Positions 35,940 through 44,697 of a DNA stretch of 64,000 bases are shown piece by piece (positions within the stretch are counted from its first letter, which is position 1; the number at the start of each line of letters is the position of its first letter). Location: assembly GCA_947500295.1 (NCBI GenBank), contig CANMRM010000002.1, positions 372,001-436,000 on the forward strand, in the 5' to 3' direction. The position numbers and the translations under genes are program-made. The DNA is from an uncultured Kordiimonas sp. (GTDB lineage: Bacteria; Pseudomonadota; Alphaproteobacteria; Sphingomonadales; Kordiimonadaceae). The notes beneath the pieces were generated by a model. That model ran no database searches, was not told the origin of the DNA, and worked only from the letters and a program-made list of their open reading frames with translations.

Positions 35940-37478
35940 ATGAGTACATTTGACAGCCACGCCCCTCTATTGCCTGAAATCCTGTCGCTGCACGGCAAAT
36001 GGAAAGCCAACAAGCCTGCGCTGATTGGTGATGGATACAGCCTCAGCTGGCGCGATCTTGAAGCTGAAACCAACAGGATCGCCAATGCGCTGATTGCCAA
36101 AGGCATAAGCAGAGGCACCATGGTTGGTGTTGTCATGTCAAATGGCCGGGCAATGGTAGAAGTGTTGATTGGCATCATAAAAGCGGGCGCCTGCAGTGTG
36201 CCAATCAATCTATCTGTCACTGATGACGCTCTCACCGCCATGCTTGTTGATGCTGATGTTTCAGCTGTCTTCACGACAACAGAACAAATCGAGCGCGCAC
36301 GAAGCTTCATTATTAAAAAGCCTGCGACTCTACTGATTGCCGGTGAAGCAGAGATCGAGGCCTTAAAGCAAGACGGCGCGTCTTCCTTTCCGCACCTTGA
36401 CCTGAAAGACGACGACCCGCTCAATGTGATCTACAGCTCTGGCACTACCGGCATGCCCAAAGGCATATTGCACACTCACCGCGGACGGCGAGACTGGGCC
36501 TATGACCTCTCCATAGCCCTCAGGTACAATGGCTCTGCACGTACTCTCTTCACCATCGGGCTTTATTCGAATATCAGCTGGGTCGGCATGCTTTGTACAT
36601 TGCTTGCCGGCGGCACCATGTTTGTTGAAAAGGACTTTGACGCAGCCAAGGCCCTGTCGGTGATTGAGAAGCACCGCATCACCAATTTTGCGATGGTGCC
36701 GATCCAGCTGCAACGCCTGCTTGAAGTACCCGACAGCGATCAGTTTGATTTGTCCTGCGTTCAGGCGATCATGAGTTGTGGCTCACCCCTGCATGCCGAC
36801 CTCAAGAAACAACTGTTCGAGCGCTTGGGCCCCTCTTCCGTCATCGAGCTGTTTGGCCTGACGGAAGGCATTATTACCACGCTGGAACCCGAGGAGGCTT
36901 CAGGCCGCATGGCGTCTGTCGGCAAGCCACTCATTGGCACAGACATCAAAATAGTTGACGACGATGACAACGAGGTTGATGCGGGCATTTCAGGGGAAAT
37001 CGTCGGCATCGGCCGTATTGTCATGCCTGGTTACCTCAATCGGCCTGATGCCACCGCTGAAGCATCCTGGACTGCGCCGGATGGACGCAAGTGGATGCGT
37101 ACAGGCGACGTTGGCAAGCTTGATGACGATGGGTACCTTTATATTGTTGACCGCAAGAAAGACATGATCCTCTCGGGCGGACAGAACATATTCCCACAGG
37201 ACATTGAGGCGGTTATGTTCACGCATCCGGCGGTCAATGACGTCGCCGTTATTGGCGTGCCCAGCGAGAAATGGGGCGAGACACCTCTTGCTGTTGTCGT
37301 TCTGCAGGCAGGTGCAGAAAACAACAGCTCTGATATTACCGTTTGGGCGAATAACAAGCTCGGCAAACAACAGCGCATCGCGGGTGTAATATTCACCGAA
37401 AGCTTGCCAAGAAATCCAAACGGGAAAATACTCAAACGGGAGCTTCGGGAAACCTACAAGGACTGGCAGCATGGCTGA
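35940..37478 (+). CDS. AMP-forming acyl-CoA/acid ligase
   Basis: The 512-residue protein is an adenylate-forming ligase: phosphate-binding loop YSSGTTGMPKG, the ELFGLTEG core, the MRTGDVGKLDDDGYLYIVDRKKDMI hinge, and the catalytic Lys in PRNPNGKILKREL. It activates a carboxylic acid, usually to the CoA thioester. AGGATG precedes the start, 30 bp beyond the hairpin. The hydrolase gene following overlaps it by 8 bp. The acid is unknown; the set suggests breakdown of an ester or polymer imported by the TonB receptor. Confidence 0.88.
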   Translation: MSTFDSHAPLLPEILSLHGKWKANKPALIGDGYSLSWRDLEAETNRIANALIAKGISRGTMVGVVMSNGRAMVEVLIGIIKAGACSVPINLSVTDDALTAMLVDADVSAVFTTTEQIERARSFIIKKPATLLIAGEAEIEALKQDGASSFPHLDLKDDDPLNVIYSSGTTGMPKGILHTHRGRRDWAYDLSIALRYNGSARTLFTIGLYSNISWVGMLCTLLAGGTMFVEKDFDAAKALSVIEKHRITNFAMVPIQLQRLLEVPDSDQFDLSCVQAIMSCGSPLHADLKKQLFERLGPSSVIELFGLTEGIITTLEPEEASGRMASVGKPLIGTDIKIVDDDDNEVDAGISGEIVGIGRIVMPGYLNRPDATAEASWTAPDGRKWMRTGDVGKLDDDGYLYIVDRKKDMILSGGQNIFPQDIEAVMFTHPAVNDVAVIGVPSEKWGETPLAVVVLQAGAENNSSDITVWANNKLGKQQRIAGVIFTESLPRNPNGKILKRELRETYKDWQHG

Positions 37479-38328
37479 GTATCTGGACGCATATTTCACC
37501 AATAGTGATGGACTGAAACAGCATTTCCGCGACTACAATATCGCGCCGAAAGGAGCACCGGTTATTCTCTGCATGCCAGGCCTGACCCGCAACGCCAAGG
37601 ATTTCGGCTTTATCGCCGACCATTTGAAAGGCCGGTGTCGCCTCATCTGTACAGAACAGCGTGGTCGCGGCCTTTCAGACTGGGACCCCGACCCAACACG
37701 CTACAGTCCGGCAACCTACGTTGAAGACATGATGACACTTCTGGAGCATCTCCAGCTCAAAGAGGTTATCACCATTGGCACATCGCTCGGCGGCCTGATG
37801 ACGATCATGATGAATGCCATGCACCCCGGGGTTATCAAGGCGGCAGTCATCAACGATATCGGGCCGGAAATTGACCCGAAGGGCATCGAGCGGATCAAAT
37901 CCTATGTAGGGGTCGGCACACCGCCAAAAAACTGGGATGATGCTGTCGCATCCGTCAAGGCGGCGAACCCCGGTGTGTATCCGAATTTCACAGAGCAGGA
38001 GTGGATCGACTTTACGCACATGCTCTACGCCGATGAAGGCGGCAAACCGGTCGCTCAGTATGACCCGGCGATCCGTAAAAACTTTGACGAAAACGATGAT
38101 CAGGCCGCGCCTGACCTTTGGCCTTTGTTTGCCCTGATGCACACACTGCCCATGGTGGTTCTGCGCGGCGGTGTTTCCGACATTCTTTCAGCGGAAACAC
38201 TTCAGCGTATGGAACAGGAGCATCCCGACCTTGCAGCTGTCACCGTGCCTGATGTCGGCCATGTACCGCTGATGCGCGAAAAAATAGTTCAGGACGCCAT
38301 TGATAAATTGATCAATCGCTTTCTGTAG
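37471..38328 (+). CDS. Alpha/beta-fold hydrolase
   Basis: The 285-residue protein has the hydrolase core: an oxyanion region (CMPGLTRN), the nucleophile elbow GTSLGG, the acid residue in GGVSDILS and the His in DVGHVPLM. It has no signal peptide, so it acts in the cytoplasm. The overlap with the ligase gene supports coupled expression. It might hydrolyse an ester or acyl-CoA linkage in the same pathway. Confidence 0.88.
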   Translation: MAEYLDAYFTNSDGLKQHFRDYNIAPKGAPVILCMPGLTRNAKDFGFIADHLKGRCRLICTEQRGRGLSDWDPDPTRYSPATYVEDMMTLLEHLQLKEVITIGTSLGGLMTIMMNAMHPGVIKAAVINDIGPEIDPKGIERIKSYVGVGTPPKNWDDAVASVKAANPGVYPNFTEQEWIDFTHMLYADEGGKPVAQYDPAIRKNFDENDDQAAPDLWPLFALMHTLPMVVLRGGVSDILSAETLQRMEQEHPDLAAVTVPDVGHVPLMREKIVQDAIDKLINRFL

Positions 38329-38341
38329 GTAATTTTATTCC

Positions 38342-38426
38342 AAAATTTCAAGTGCCTGCAGCTTTTTGCTGGACAGGCTTTTACGCCTGTGGCAATGCTC
38401 GCCTCCTGTAATAAAATTTCAGGTGC
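38342..38426. repeat. Imperfect direct repeat around a hairpin
   Basis: AAAATTTCAAGTGC at 38342-38355 and AAAATTTCAGGTGC at 38413-38426 differ at one of 14 positions. The second copy runs into the ribosome site of the next gene. Between them ACAGGC/GCCTGT (38373-38390) can form a small hairpin. A regulatory site pair or residual short duplication are both possible. Confidence 0.4.
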
Positions 38427-38432
38427 GCAATC

Positions 38433-39671
38433 ATGAGCGTAATTAAATTACAAGAAAATTCACCCCTGCCTGTCACCCCGAAAGACGTGTACGCAGCCGA
38501 AATTGCCATTCAGGATGCTGTGGTAAGGACGCCGCTCAACAAGTCAAAAACCCTGTCATCAATCACAGGGGCTGAATGCTACCTGAAGTTCGAGATTTTC
38601 CAGTTCACCGCCGCCTACAAGGAGCGCGGCGCACTCAACCGACTGCTGTCGCTACCCGCCGACACGAAGGGCGTGATCGCAGCATCGGCTGGCAACCACG
38701 CACAGGGCATCAGCTATCATGCAGGCCGGCTGGACATTCCCGCCACCATCGTCATGCCGGAAGGAACGCCGTTCAACAAAGTCAAACGCACCGAAGAACT
38801 GGGTGCCCGTGTTGTTCTGACAGGTGCCGATTTCGAAGCCGCAACCCAGGCCGCCTATGACATGGCAGACGCCGAGCAGCTGACGTACGTTCACCCGTTT
38901 GACGACACGCTTGTAATGGCGGGCCAAGGCACAGTTGGTCTTGAGATGCTTGAGGATGAACCCGACCTCGATACGCTCGTGGTACCCATCGGAGGCGGCG
39001 GCTTGATTTCCGGCATTGCAACAATCGCCAAGCATATCAAGCCGGATATCCGCATTGTCGGCGTGCAGACAGAAGCCTTTCCCGCCATGAAGGAGCGGGT
39101 GGATGGCTCGAAGCTTAAAGGCGATAATATCTCGATAGCGGAAGGCATTGCCGTCAACAAGCCGGGTGAGCGCACACAGGCAGTCGTTGAAGCGCTGGTG
39201 GACGAGATCGTGACCGTGTCGGAGCGCCAGATCGAGCGCGCCATCGTCACCATCATGGAAATCGAAAAAGTTATTGTCGAAGGCGCAGGTGCCATCAGCC
39301 TTGCAGCGGTCATGCAGTATCCGCACCTGTTCAAGGGCCACAAAGTGGGCATGGTGCTTTCAGGTGGGAATATCGACAGCCGAATGCTGGCAAGCGCCAT
39401 TATGCGCGGTATGGCTCGCGACGGTCGGCTGGCCCGGTTGCGCATCACCATGATGGACCAACCAGGGGCCTTGGCCAAAGTGACCGATATTGTCGCATCC
39501 GTCGGCACCAACATCCTCGAAATGCGGCACCACCGTGAATTTGGCGCCATTTCTCTCAAGCAAACCGAAATGGAACTGGTGATTGAAGCCAAAGATCAGG
39601 AGCATGCGCAAGCGCTCGTACATGCACTCGAAGCCGCCGACTTCAAAGTCGATTATGCGCTGACGGTCTGA
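38433..39671 (+). CDS. Threonine ammonia-lyase, PLP-dependent
   Basis: The enzyme deaminates threonine (or serine) to 2-oxobutyrate (or pyruvate). The 412-residue protein has the PLP lysine in FTAAYKERGALN, the phosphate-binding GGGG loop (IGGGGLISGI), and a C-terminal ACT-like domain (LRITMMDQPGALAKVTDIVAS, then EMRHHREF). Its length and short ACT region resemble the catabolic/eubacterial short type rather than long IlvA. AGGTG precedes the ATG. It follows the hydrolase gene after a 104-bp gap and may have its own promoter. Confidence 0.9.
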   Translation: MSVIKLQENSPLPVTPKDVYAAEIAIQDAVVRTPLNKSKTLSSITGAECYLKFEIFQFTAAYKERGALNRLLSLPADTKGVIAASAGNHAQGISYHAGRLDIPATIVMPEGTPFNKVKRTEELGARVVLTGADFEAATQAAYDMADAEQLTYVHPFDDTLVMAGQGTVGLEMLEDEPDLDTLVVPIGGGGLISGIATIAKHIKPDIRIVGVQTEAFPAMKERVDGSKLKGDNISIAEGIAVNKPGERTQAVVEALVDEIVTVSERQIERAIVTIMEIEKVIVEGAGAISLAAVMQYPHLFKGHKVGMVLSGGNIDSRMLASAIMRGMARDGRLARLRITMMDQPGALAKVTDIVASVGTNILEMRHHREFGAISLKQTEMELVIEAKDQEHAQALVHALEAADFKVDYALTV

Positions 39672-39680
39672 ACCCTGCTG

Positions 39681-40280
39681 TCAGCGCTGTACTTCAACAC
39701 CCAGCATACTGAGCGCCGTCTGTTTTGCTGCGCCGCGTACGTCGTCTGCAAGCTTGGTATCATCAATGGTTCGTGACAATACCATGCCGCCAACGCACAA
39801 GGCGGAGAGCGCCAGCGCCTTCTCGCGCCGTTCAGCACCGTTTTCCGCCAGATTGTTTTCAAACAACCATGACATGGCTCGCAACAGGGAAAGATAGGCC
39901 GCGCGTACTTCAGGTGAAGCGCGGGCCACATCAGACGGCAAGGCAATCATCGGGCACTGGCTATCAATATCACTGAGGTGCTCGGACGACAGATAGCTGT
40001 CAATCATGGCGCGCACTGTATCGAGACCGCCGTTCTCGGCCTCAACACCGGCCTCGTCACGCCATTGTTTGCCACGCCCGTTCAGAAAACTGGCCACCGC
40101 TTCGGCATACAGCTCTTCCTTATTGCGAAAATAGCTGTAGAAACCGCCCCTTGTCAGCCCGACAGAAGCCATCAACTGATCGATAGACACAGCAGAAAAT
40201 CCGTCGCGGTTAAACATGATGCGTGCTTGCTCGACGATGCGTTTACGCACTTCTTTCTTGTGGGCCGGACTATACGGCAT
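39681..40280 (-). CDS. TetR-family transcriptional regulator
   Basis: The 199-residue protein has a TetR HTH (RKRIVEQARIMFNRDGFSAVSIDQLMASVGLTRGGFYSYFRNKEELY) in the variant seen in AcuR/NemR-like regulators. Two Cys in CPMIALP and ALCVGG may be redox-sensitive, but this is only a possibility. It is divergent from a GST gene with a perfect 36-bp palindrome between, which is the likely operator for both. Confidence 0.87.
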   Translation of the reverse strand: MPYSPAHKKEVRKRIVEQARIMFNRDGFSAVSIDQLMASVGLTRGGFYSYFRNKEELYAEAVASFLNGRGKQWRDEAGVEAENGGLDTVRAMIDSYLSSEHLSDIDSQCPMIALPSDVARASPEVRAAYLSLLRAMSWLFENNLAENGAERREKALALSALCVGGMVLSRTIDDTKLADDVRGAAKQTALSMLGVEVQR

Positions 40281-40315
40281 GGCTTCCTCCGCTGCATTTT
40301 TTTACACCATACCCC

Positions 40316-40351
40316 AGGATCAAAATATGTTCTTGAACATATTTTGATCCT
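40316..40351. promoter_or_regulatory. 36-bp palindromic operator
   Basis: Arms AGGATCAAAATATGTTC and GAACATATTTTGATCCT are perfect inverse complements around TT. It lies 36 bp from the TetR start and 40 bp from the GST start, so TetR binding should control both genes. Confidence 0.75.
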
Positions 40352-40390
40352 GCTCACACTGCGCACAGAGTTTCGAACGAGGAGTGAAAA

Positions 40391-41008
40391 ATGAAACTAT
40401 TCAACGGCTTGTCGCCCAACGGCGCACGCGTGGAAATCTACATGGCTGAAAAGGGCATCAAGATCCCGACCCAGTCGCTCGACCTGATGGCCGGAGACGG
40501 CCAGGCAGAAGAGTTCCTGAAGGTCAATGCCCTTGGGCAGGTACCCGTGCTGGAGCTCGACGACGGGCGATACCTTTCGGAAAGCATCGCTATCTGCAGG
40601 TATCTGGAGCACTTGCATCCGAAGCCCAGCCTTTTTGGCAGCACACCCGAAGAGCAGGCTTTCATCGAAATGTGGACCCGCCGCATCGAGCTTTGGCTTT
40701 TCAATGTCGCCGGTGACGTTGGCCTTCACGAGATCGAATTCTTCAAATACCGCGTCGACCAAAACGCTGACTATGCCGCCTATTGCCGGCGCAACCTTGT
40801 GGAGCGACTGGCGTGGCTTGACGCGGAAATTGCAGACGGTCGGCCTTTCGTTGCAGGTGACAAGTTCACAATCGCCGATATCATCGGCATGACACTTTTC
40901 TTCATCATGGGCTTTACCCAGATTGCAGTGCCGGCCGAACTTACCAACGTCCTGCGTTGGCAGCAGGCGCTGGTCTCGCGGCCCACCTTCCCCAAAATGC
41001 CGGGATAA
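40391..41008 (+). CDS. Glutathione S-transferase family protein
   Basis: The 205-residue protein has a thioredoxin-fold N-terminal domain with SPNGARVEIYMAEKG (a likely Ser catalytic residue), the cis-Pro in GQVPVLELDDGRYLSESIAI and a helical C-terminal domain including GDKFTIADI. The substrate is unknown; adjacency to a TetR regulator suggests induction by an electrophile. GAGGAG precedes the ATG. A strong terminator follows 29 bp past the stop. Confidence 0.9.
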   Translation: MKLFNGLSPNGARVEIYMAEKGIKIPTQSLDLMAGDGQAEEFLKVNALGQVPVLELDDGRYLSESIAICRYLEHLHPKPSLFGSTPEEQAFIEMWTRRIELWLFNVAGDVGLHEIEFFKYRVDQNADYAAYCRRNLVERLAWLDAEIADGRPFVAGDKFTIADIIGMTLFFIMGFTQIAVPAELTNVLRWQQALVSRPTFPKMPG

Positions 41009-41037
41009 CTGACGCTAGAAGTGATCGCGAACACGCT

Positions 41038-41067
41038 GCCCGGTGAACCATGTTCGCCGGGCTTTTT
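41038..41067 (+). terminator. Rho-independent terminator of the GST gene
   Basis: GCCCGG pairs with CCGGGC, with inner GAAC/GTTC and a CAT loop, followed by TTTTT. It ends 5 bp from the stop codon of the convergent M13 peptidase gene. Confidence 0.9.
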
Positions 41068-41072
41068 CAACG

Positions 41073-43142
41073 CTACCAGATTTTCACACGGTCCTCGGGT
41101 GCCAGATACATGGCATCACCCTCACGAACATCGAAAGCTTCATAGAACTCATCCATGTTGCGAGCCATGCCGTTTACGCGCAGGTACATCGGGCTGTGCG
41201 GTGCGCTCAAAAGCCGCTGGCGCAGGCTTTCCTCTGTGCGTTTGAAACGCCTGCCCTGTGCACGGCCGAGGAAAAAGCGCTGTGCACCTGTAAATCCGTC
41301 AAGTACAGGGGCTTCTTCGCCGTCCAATGAGCGTTCCCAGGCATGAAAGGCAACGATCATGCCGGCGAGGTCGCCAATGTTTTCACCCAGGGTTTGCCGC
41401 CCGTTCACGTTCAGGCCCTCAAGCGGCTCATACTGGTCAAACTGAGCAGCAAGCCCATCGCCAAGCGCGTTGAAGGCTGCCCTGTCCTCTTCTGACCACC
41501 AGGCCTGCAACACACCGTCGCCATCGTATTTGGAGCCCTGATCGTCAAAACCATGACCAATTTCATGGCCGATGATGCTGCCAAGCGCGCCGTAGCTCAA
41601 AGCCGGGTCGGCGTTTGGGTCAAACAGCGGCGACTGGATGTAACCGGCTGGAATGAAAGCTTCATTGCGGGACGGGCTGTAGAAAGCATTTACCGTCTGC
41701 GGGCCTGCGAACCACTCGGCTTTGTCAACCGGTGTGCCAAGTCGTGCCAGATCACGGTTGCGCTCAAACTCACGGATCGCCAGCACATTGTCCATCAGGC
41801 TATCTGGCGCAATTGTGAGGGCTGAGTAATCCGTCCATTTTTCGGGATATGCGATCTTGGCAGTCATTTTGGCAAGCTTGGTGTGCGCTGCCCCCTTGGT
41901 CTCATCGGTCATCCATGTCAGGCTATCAATGCGTTCTCCAAGTTCGGCCCGAATATTCTCGAACATCTCGCCCACCAGCACCTTGCTTTCAGCCGGGAAA
42001 AACCGATCGATGTAAATGCGCCCCACGGCCTGGTCGAGCTCGCTGTTGACATAGATGACCGCTCGCTCGTCACGGGGCCGCTGTTGTTGTTGCCCCCTGA
42101 GGACAGACCCGAAGAAACCGAAGCGTTCCTCTGCCACATCGTCCGACAGGTAAGGCGCATGATTTGCAACAACATGGAATGTCAGATAGTCTTTCCATGT
42201 GGCAACAGGTGTTTCATTAAACAATGCCGCCATACCCGGAAAAGCCGTGTTTTCTCGCACCACGATTTTGCCCGTATCATTGACGCCGTATGCGCCAAGC
42301 GCAGCGCGCCATGGAAACCCGGGCGCAAATGCATCGAGCTCGTCAAGAGACATGGCGTTGTAGGTGCGGTCTGCGTTGCGCCGCTCAGCCCTGCTCCAAT
42401 GATGGGAGGCTATGGATTTTTCCAGTGCAAACACGGCTTCGGCGGCCGCTCGTGCATCCTCACGACCAAGCCGGGTGAACACGGCCTCCATATAGTCAAC
42501 ATAGGCTTCGCGCAAGGCATTAAGCCGCTCGCTATCGCGTTCATAATAGCTTTTGTCCGGCAAGGCCGTGCCTGCATGAGTTGCGTACACTGCGTAATCG
42601 GTGGGTTGCTTGCTGTCGATATTGATAAACAACCCGAAAAGAGAACGACCCCCCAATGACGCATCCATCATTGCGCGGGCGACGTCCTCATGGGAAGACA
42701 GTGCAGCCAATTCACTCAGCATGGGCTGGAGCGGTGTCATACCGGCAGCATTGATCACAGCTTCATTCATATAGGAAGCGTGCAGATCACGAATTTTCTG
42801 CTCATTGCTGCCGCTGGAAAGCTCGGCACCCTGCAATTCCGCTATCACAGACTGGATGCGTTCTTCATTGCGGTCGCGCATAATCTGGGAAAATCCGACG
42901 CCGCTCCTGTCGCCCGGGATTTCAGTGGCAGCAAGCCAGCCCCCATTGGCAAACTGATAAAGATCATCCTGCGGACGTGTGGTCCGGTCAAACGCATCCA
43001 TAGGGTAACCCCAGGGCTCAATGACAGGTTTTGCGGCCTCGGCTATCTCGATCTCCTGCCCATTTTCATTTTCCGCGCTGCATGCAACCAGCAAGACTGC
43101 CGCGCTCACACCCAGCATCCATTTTGTGATTTCGATTTTCAT
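41073..43142 (-). CDS. M13-family metallopeptidase, lipoprotein
   Basis: The 689-residue protein is neprilysin/PepO-like: HEIGH in IIGHEIGHGFDDQG binds zinc and the third ligand Glu is in ENIGDLAGM. The C-terminus ends in VKIW, the usual aromatic terminus. A lipoprotein signal peptide ends in LLVAC, so the protein is probably tethered to a membrane in the periplasm. The ATG at 43142 has GGGAGG; a reading from 43214 is not supported. Confidence 0.93.
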   Translation of the reverse strand: MKIEITKWMLGVSAAVLLVACSAENENGQEIEIAEAAKPVIEPWGYPMDAFDRTTRPQDDLYQFANGGWLAATEIPGDRSGVGFSQIMRDRNEERIQSVIAELQGAELSSGSNEQKIRDLHASYMNEAVINAAGMTPLQPMLSELAALSSHEDVARAMMDASLGGRSLFGLFINIDSKQPTDYAVYATHAGTALPDKSYYERDSERLNALREAYVDYMEAVFTRLGREDARAAAEAVFALEKSIASHHWSRAERRNADRTYNAMSLDELDAFAPGFPWRAALGAYGVNDTGKIVVRENTAFPGMAALFNETPVATWKDYLTFHVVANHAPYLSDDVAEERFGFFGSVLRGQQQQRPRDERAVIYVNSELDQAVGRIYIDRFFPAESKVLVGEMFENIRAELGERIDSLTWMTDETKGAAHTKLAKMTAKIAYPEKWTDYSALTIAPDSLMDNVLAIREFERNRDLARLGTPVDKAEWFAGPQTVNAFYSPSRNEAFIPAGYIQSPLFDPNADPALSYGALGSIIGHEIGHGFDDQGSKYDGDGVLQAWWSEEDRAAFNALGDGLAAQFDQYEPLEGLNVNGRQTLGENIGDLAGMIVAFHAWERSLDGEEAPVLDGFTGAQRFFLGRAQGRRFKRTEESLRQRLLSAPHSPMYLRVNGMARNMDEFYEAFDVREGDAMYLAPEDRVKIW

Positions 43143-43229
43143 GAGTCCCTCCCCTTGAGCCCAAACGTTCGTGGTCAAGTTAACCACCGAACCAAGCTTA
43201 AGGGAAGCCTGCAATTGGTTTGGCGGGTG

Positions 43230-43868
43230 TTAGCCAGCGATAGCCTGACCGTATGCAGCTTCCACCTGCCACAAACGCTCTTTTATGGCATCGCATGTGT
43301 CGGAGTTGACTGCCGCTTCGCACTTGGACAGTTCTTTCGCAAGGCGTCGGACATGTTTCACGGCTATCTGTGGTCGGCCCATTTCAATTTCAGCCAGCGC
43401 ATAGTCAGCGCGTGCGTCAAAATGATGACCGTTGATTTTGTAGGCCCGTTTGAAAGACCGCCTCGCGGCTGCCACATCTCCTTGGGCACGCTGTGACATG
43501 CCTTCCATATAGTGAATGATCGACAAAGCTTTTTTGACTTCCTGGTCTGCCGTGGTGGTATAAACACTGGTTGCGCCGGTCAGGTTGGCAAAGCTCCACA
43601 TATCAGCAAATTCCTGAAACGTGATCGACGCTTGCAGTTGATAGCCGGCACGTACCCGATAAAAATAGCTTTCAGCCTTTTCAAACTCGCCCGCATGAAA
43701 TGCTTCAAAGCCCCTTTTCACCTGCCGAGAGAGGTTTTTCCGTCCCTGGACAACAATCTCTTCTTCTACTTCAATACGGTCTGTTGCAGCCTGCTCCTCA
43801 GCGATCAAGCCAGAAGAGACAGCCAAGACACTGGCGGCAAAAAAAGAAACGAATGCGGAGGTGCGCAT
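43230..43868 (-). CDS. Secreted TPR-like protein, paralogue A
   Basis: The 212-residue protein has a signal peptide (about 1-22) and a helical repeat region: KRGFEAFHAGEFEKAESYF, a central pair of helices with YMEGMSQRAQGDVAAARRSF, then HFDARADYALAEIEMGRP and the C-terminal ERLWQVEAAYGQAIAG. Two Cys (SKCEAAVNSDTC) could form a disulfide. It shares repeats and this Cys pair with the neighbour gene at 43958, so they are tandem duplicates. The family is not recognised; a TPR-like scaffolding role is inference. GGAG precedes the start. Confidence 0.65.
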   Translation of the reverse strand: MRTSAFVSFFAASVLAVSSGLIAEEQAATDRIEVEEEIVVQGRKNLSRQVKRGFEAFHAGEFEKAESYFYRVRAGYQLQASITFQEFADMWSFANLTGATSVYTTTADQEVKKALSIIHYMEGMSQRAQGDVAAARRSFKRAYKINGHHFDARADYALAEIEMGRPQIAVKHVRRLAKELSKCEAAVNSDTCDAIKERLWQVEAAYGQAIAG

Positions 43869-43957
43869 GGAAATTCTCCAATTTTGTAACCAACAGACCC
43901 GTATGATAACACAATATACGTGTTCTCGAGACCAAAACCTGAACGAATGGCTGCCAA

Positions 43958-44602
43958 TCAACCGCTGACGGCTTCTCCATAAGCCACTTCAACCTGCAGC
44001 AGCCTCTCCTTGATGGAAACGCACAAGGTTTGTTCGTCATTTGCATCGCACCTGCGCAGGTCTTTGGCCAATCGTTTGATATGTTTTTCGGCCTTCTTTG
44101 GCTTTTTCAGACTAATTTGTGTCAGCGCATAATCAGCACGCGCATCAAAGTGCCTCGGGTTCATGTCGAGCGCCATCTTGAATGACCGGCTGGCGCTTTC
44201 TGTTTCGCCTTGCGCAAGCTCAGACATGCCTTCCATGTAATAGAGAATTGCATAAGCCTGCCGGCGCCAGGGATCGGACGTACGTATATCCTGATGCTTC
44301 CCACTCATGCGGTTGTTTTCGCCCGGACTGAGCCCATTGAGCCAGTCGGTAAAATTATCACCTTTTCGTCGGAATTCATCCCGCCTCACCGACTGAAAAT
44401 AGACCCGGGCAACTTCAAAGTTTCCGGCGTTAAAAGCATCAAAGCCGCGCTTCAGGCTACGGTTTAATATGCGTTCCGCTTCAACAACGATCTCGGCTGA
44501 CACTTCAGGAACAGCAGCTTCCGCCTCTTCCTGAGAGGAGGCCGGCACGGAGAATGTCAGGCAACATAAGACCGCAGTTGTGTGACGAAGCTGTCGAAAC
44601 AT
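43958..44602 (-). CDS. Secreted TPR-like protein, paralogue B
   Basis: The 214-residue protein has a signal peptide (about 1-22, ending ASSQ) and the same layout as the neighbour: KRGFDAFNAGNFEVARVYF, YMEGMSELAQGETESASRSF, HFDARADYALTQISLKKP and ERLLQVEVAYGEAVSG. The Cys pair is kept as RRCDANDEQTLC. Both are on the minus strand with 89 bp between, probably one transcript. Conservation is strongest in the C-terminal half. No other gene clue is present. Confidence 0.65.
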   Translation of the reverse strand: MFRQLRHTTAVLCCLTFSVPASSQEEAEAAVPEVSAEIVVEAERILNRSLKRGFDAFNAGNFEVARVYFQSVRRDEFRRKGDNFTDWLNGLSPGENNRMSGKHQDIRTSDPWRRQAYAILYYMEGMSELAQGETESASRSFKMALDMNPRHFDARADYALTQISLKKPKKAEKHIKRLAKDLRRCDANDEQTLCVSIKERLLQVEVAYGEAVSG

Positions 44603-44697
44603 GTTCTCGCGCCTTCTTCTGCAGCAAATGTGTCGGGTCGCCCGAAGACTACTATGTCTGCGCGTCAGCAACCAGAATTATCGCCGATAGGATTTTC

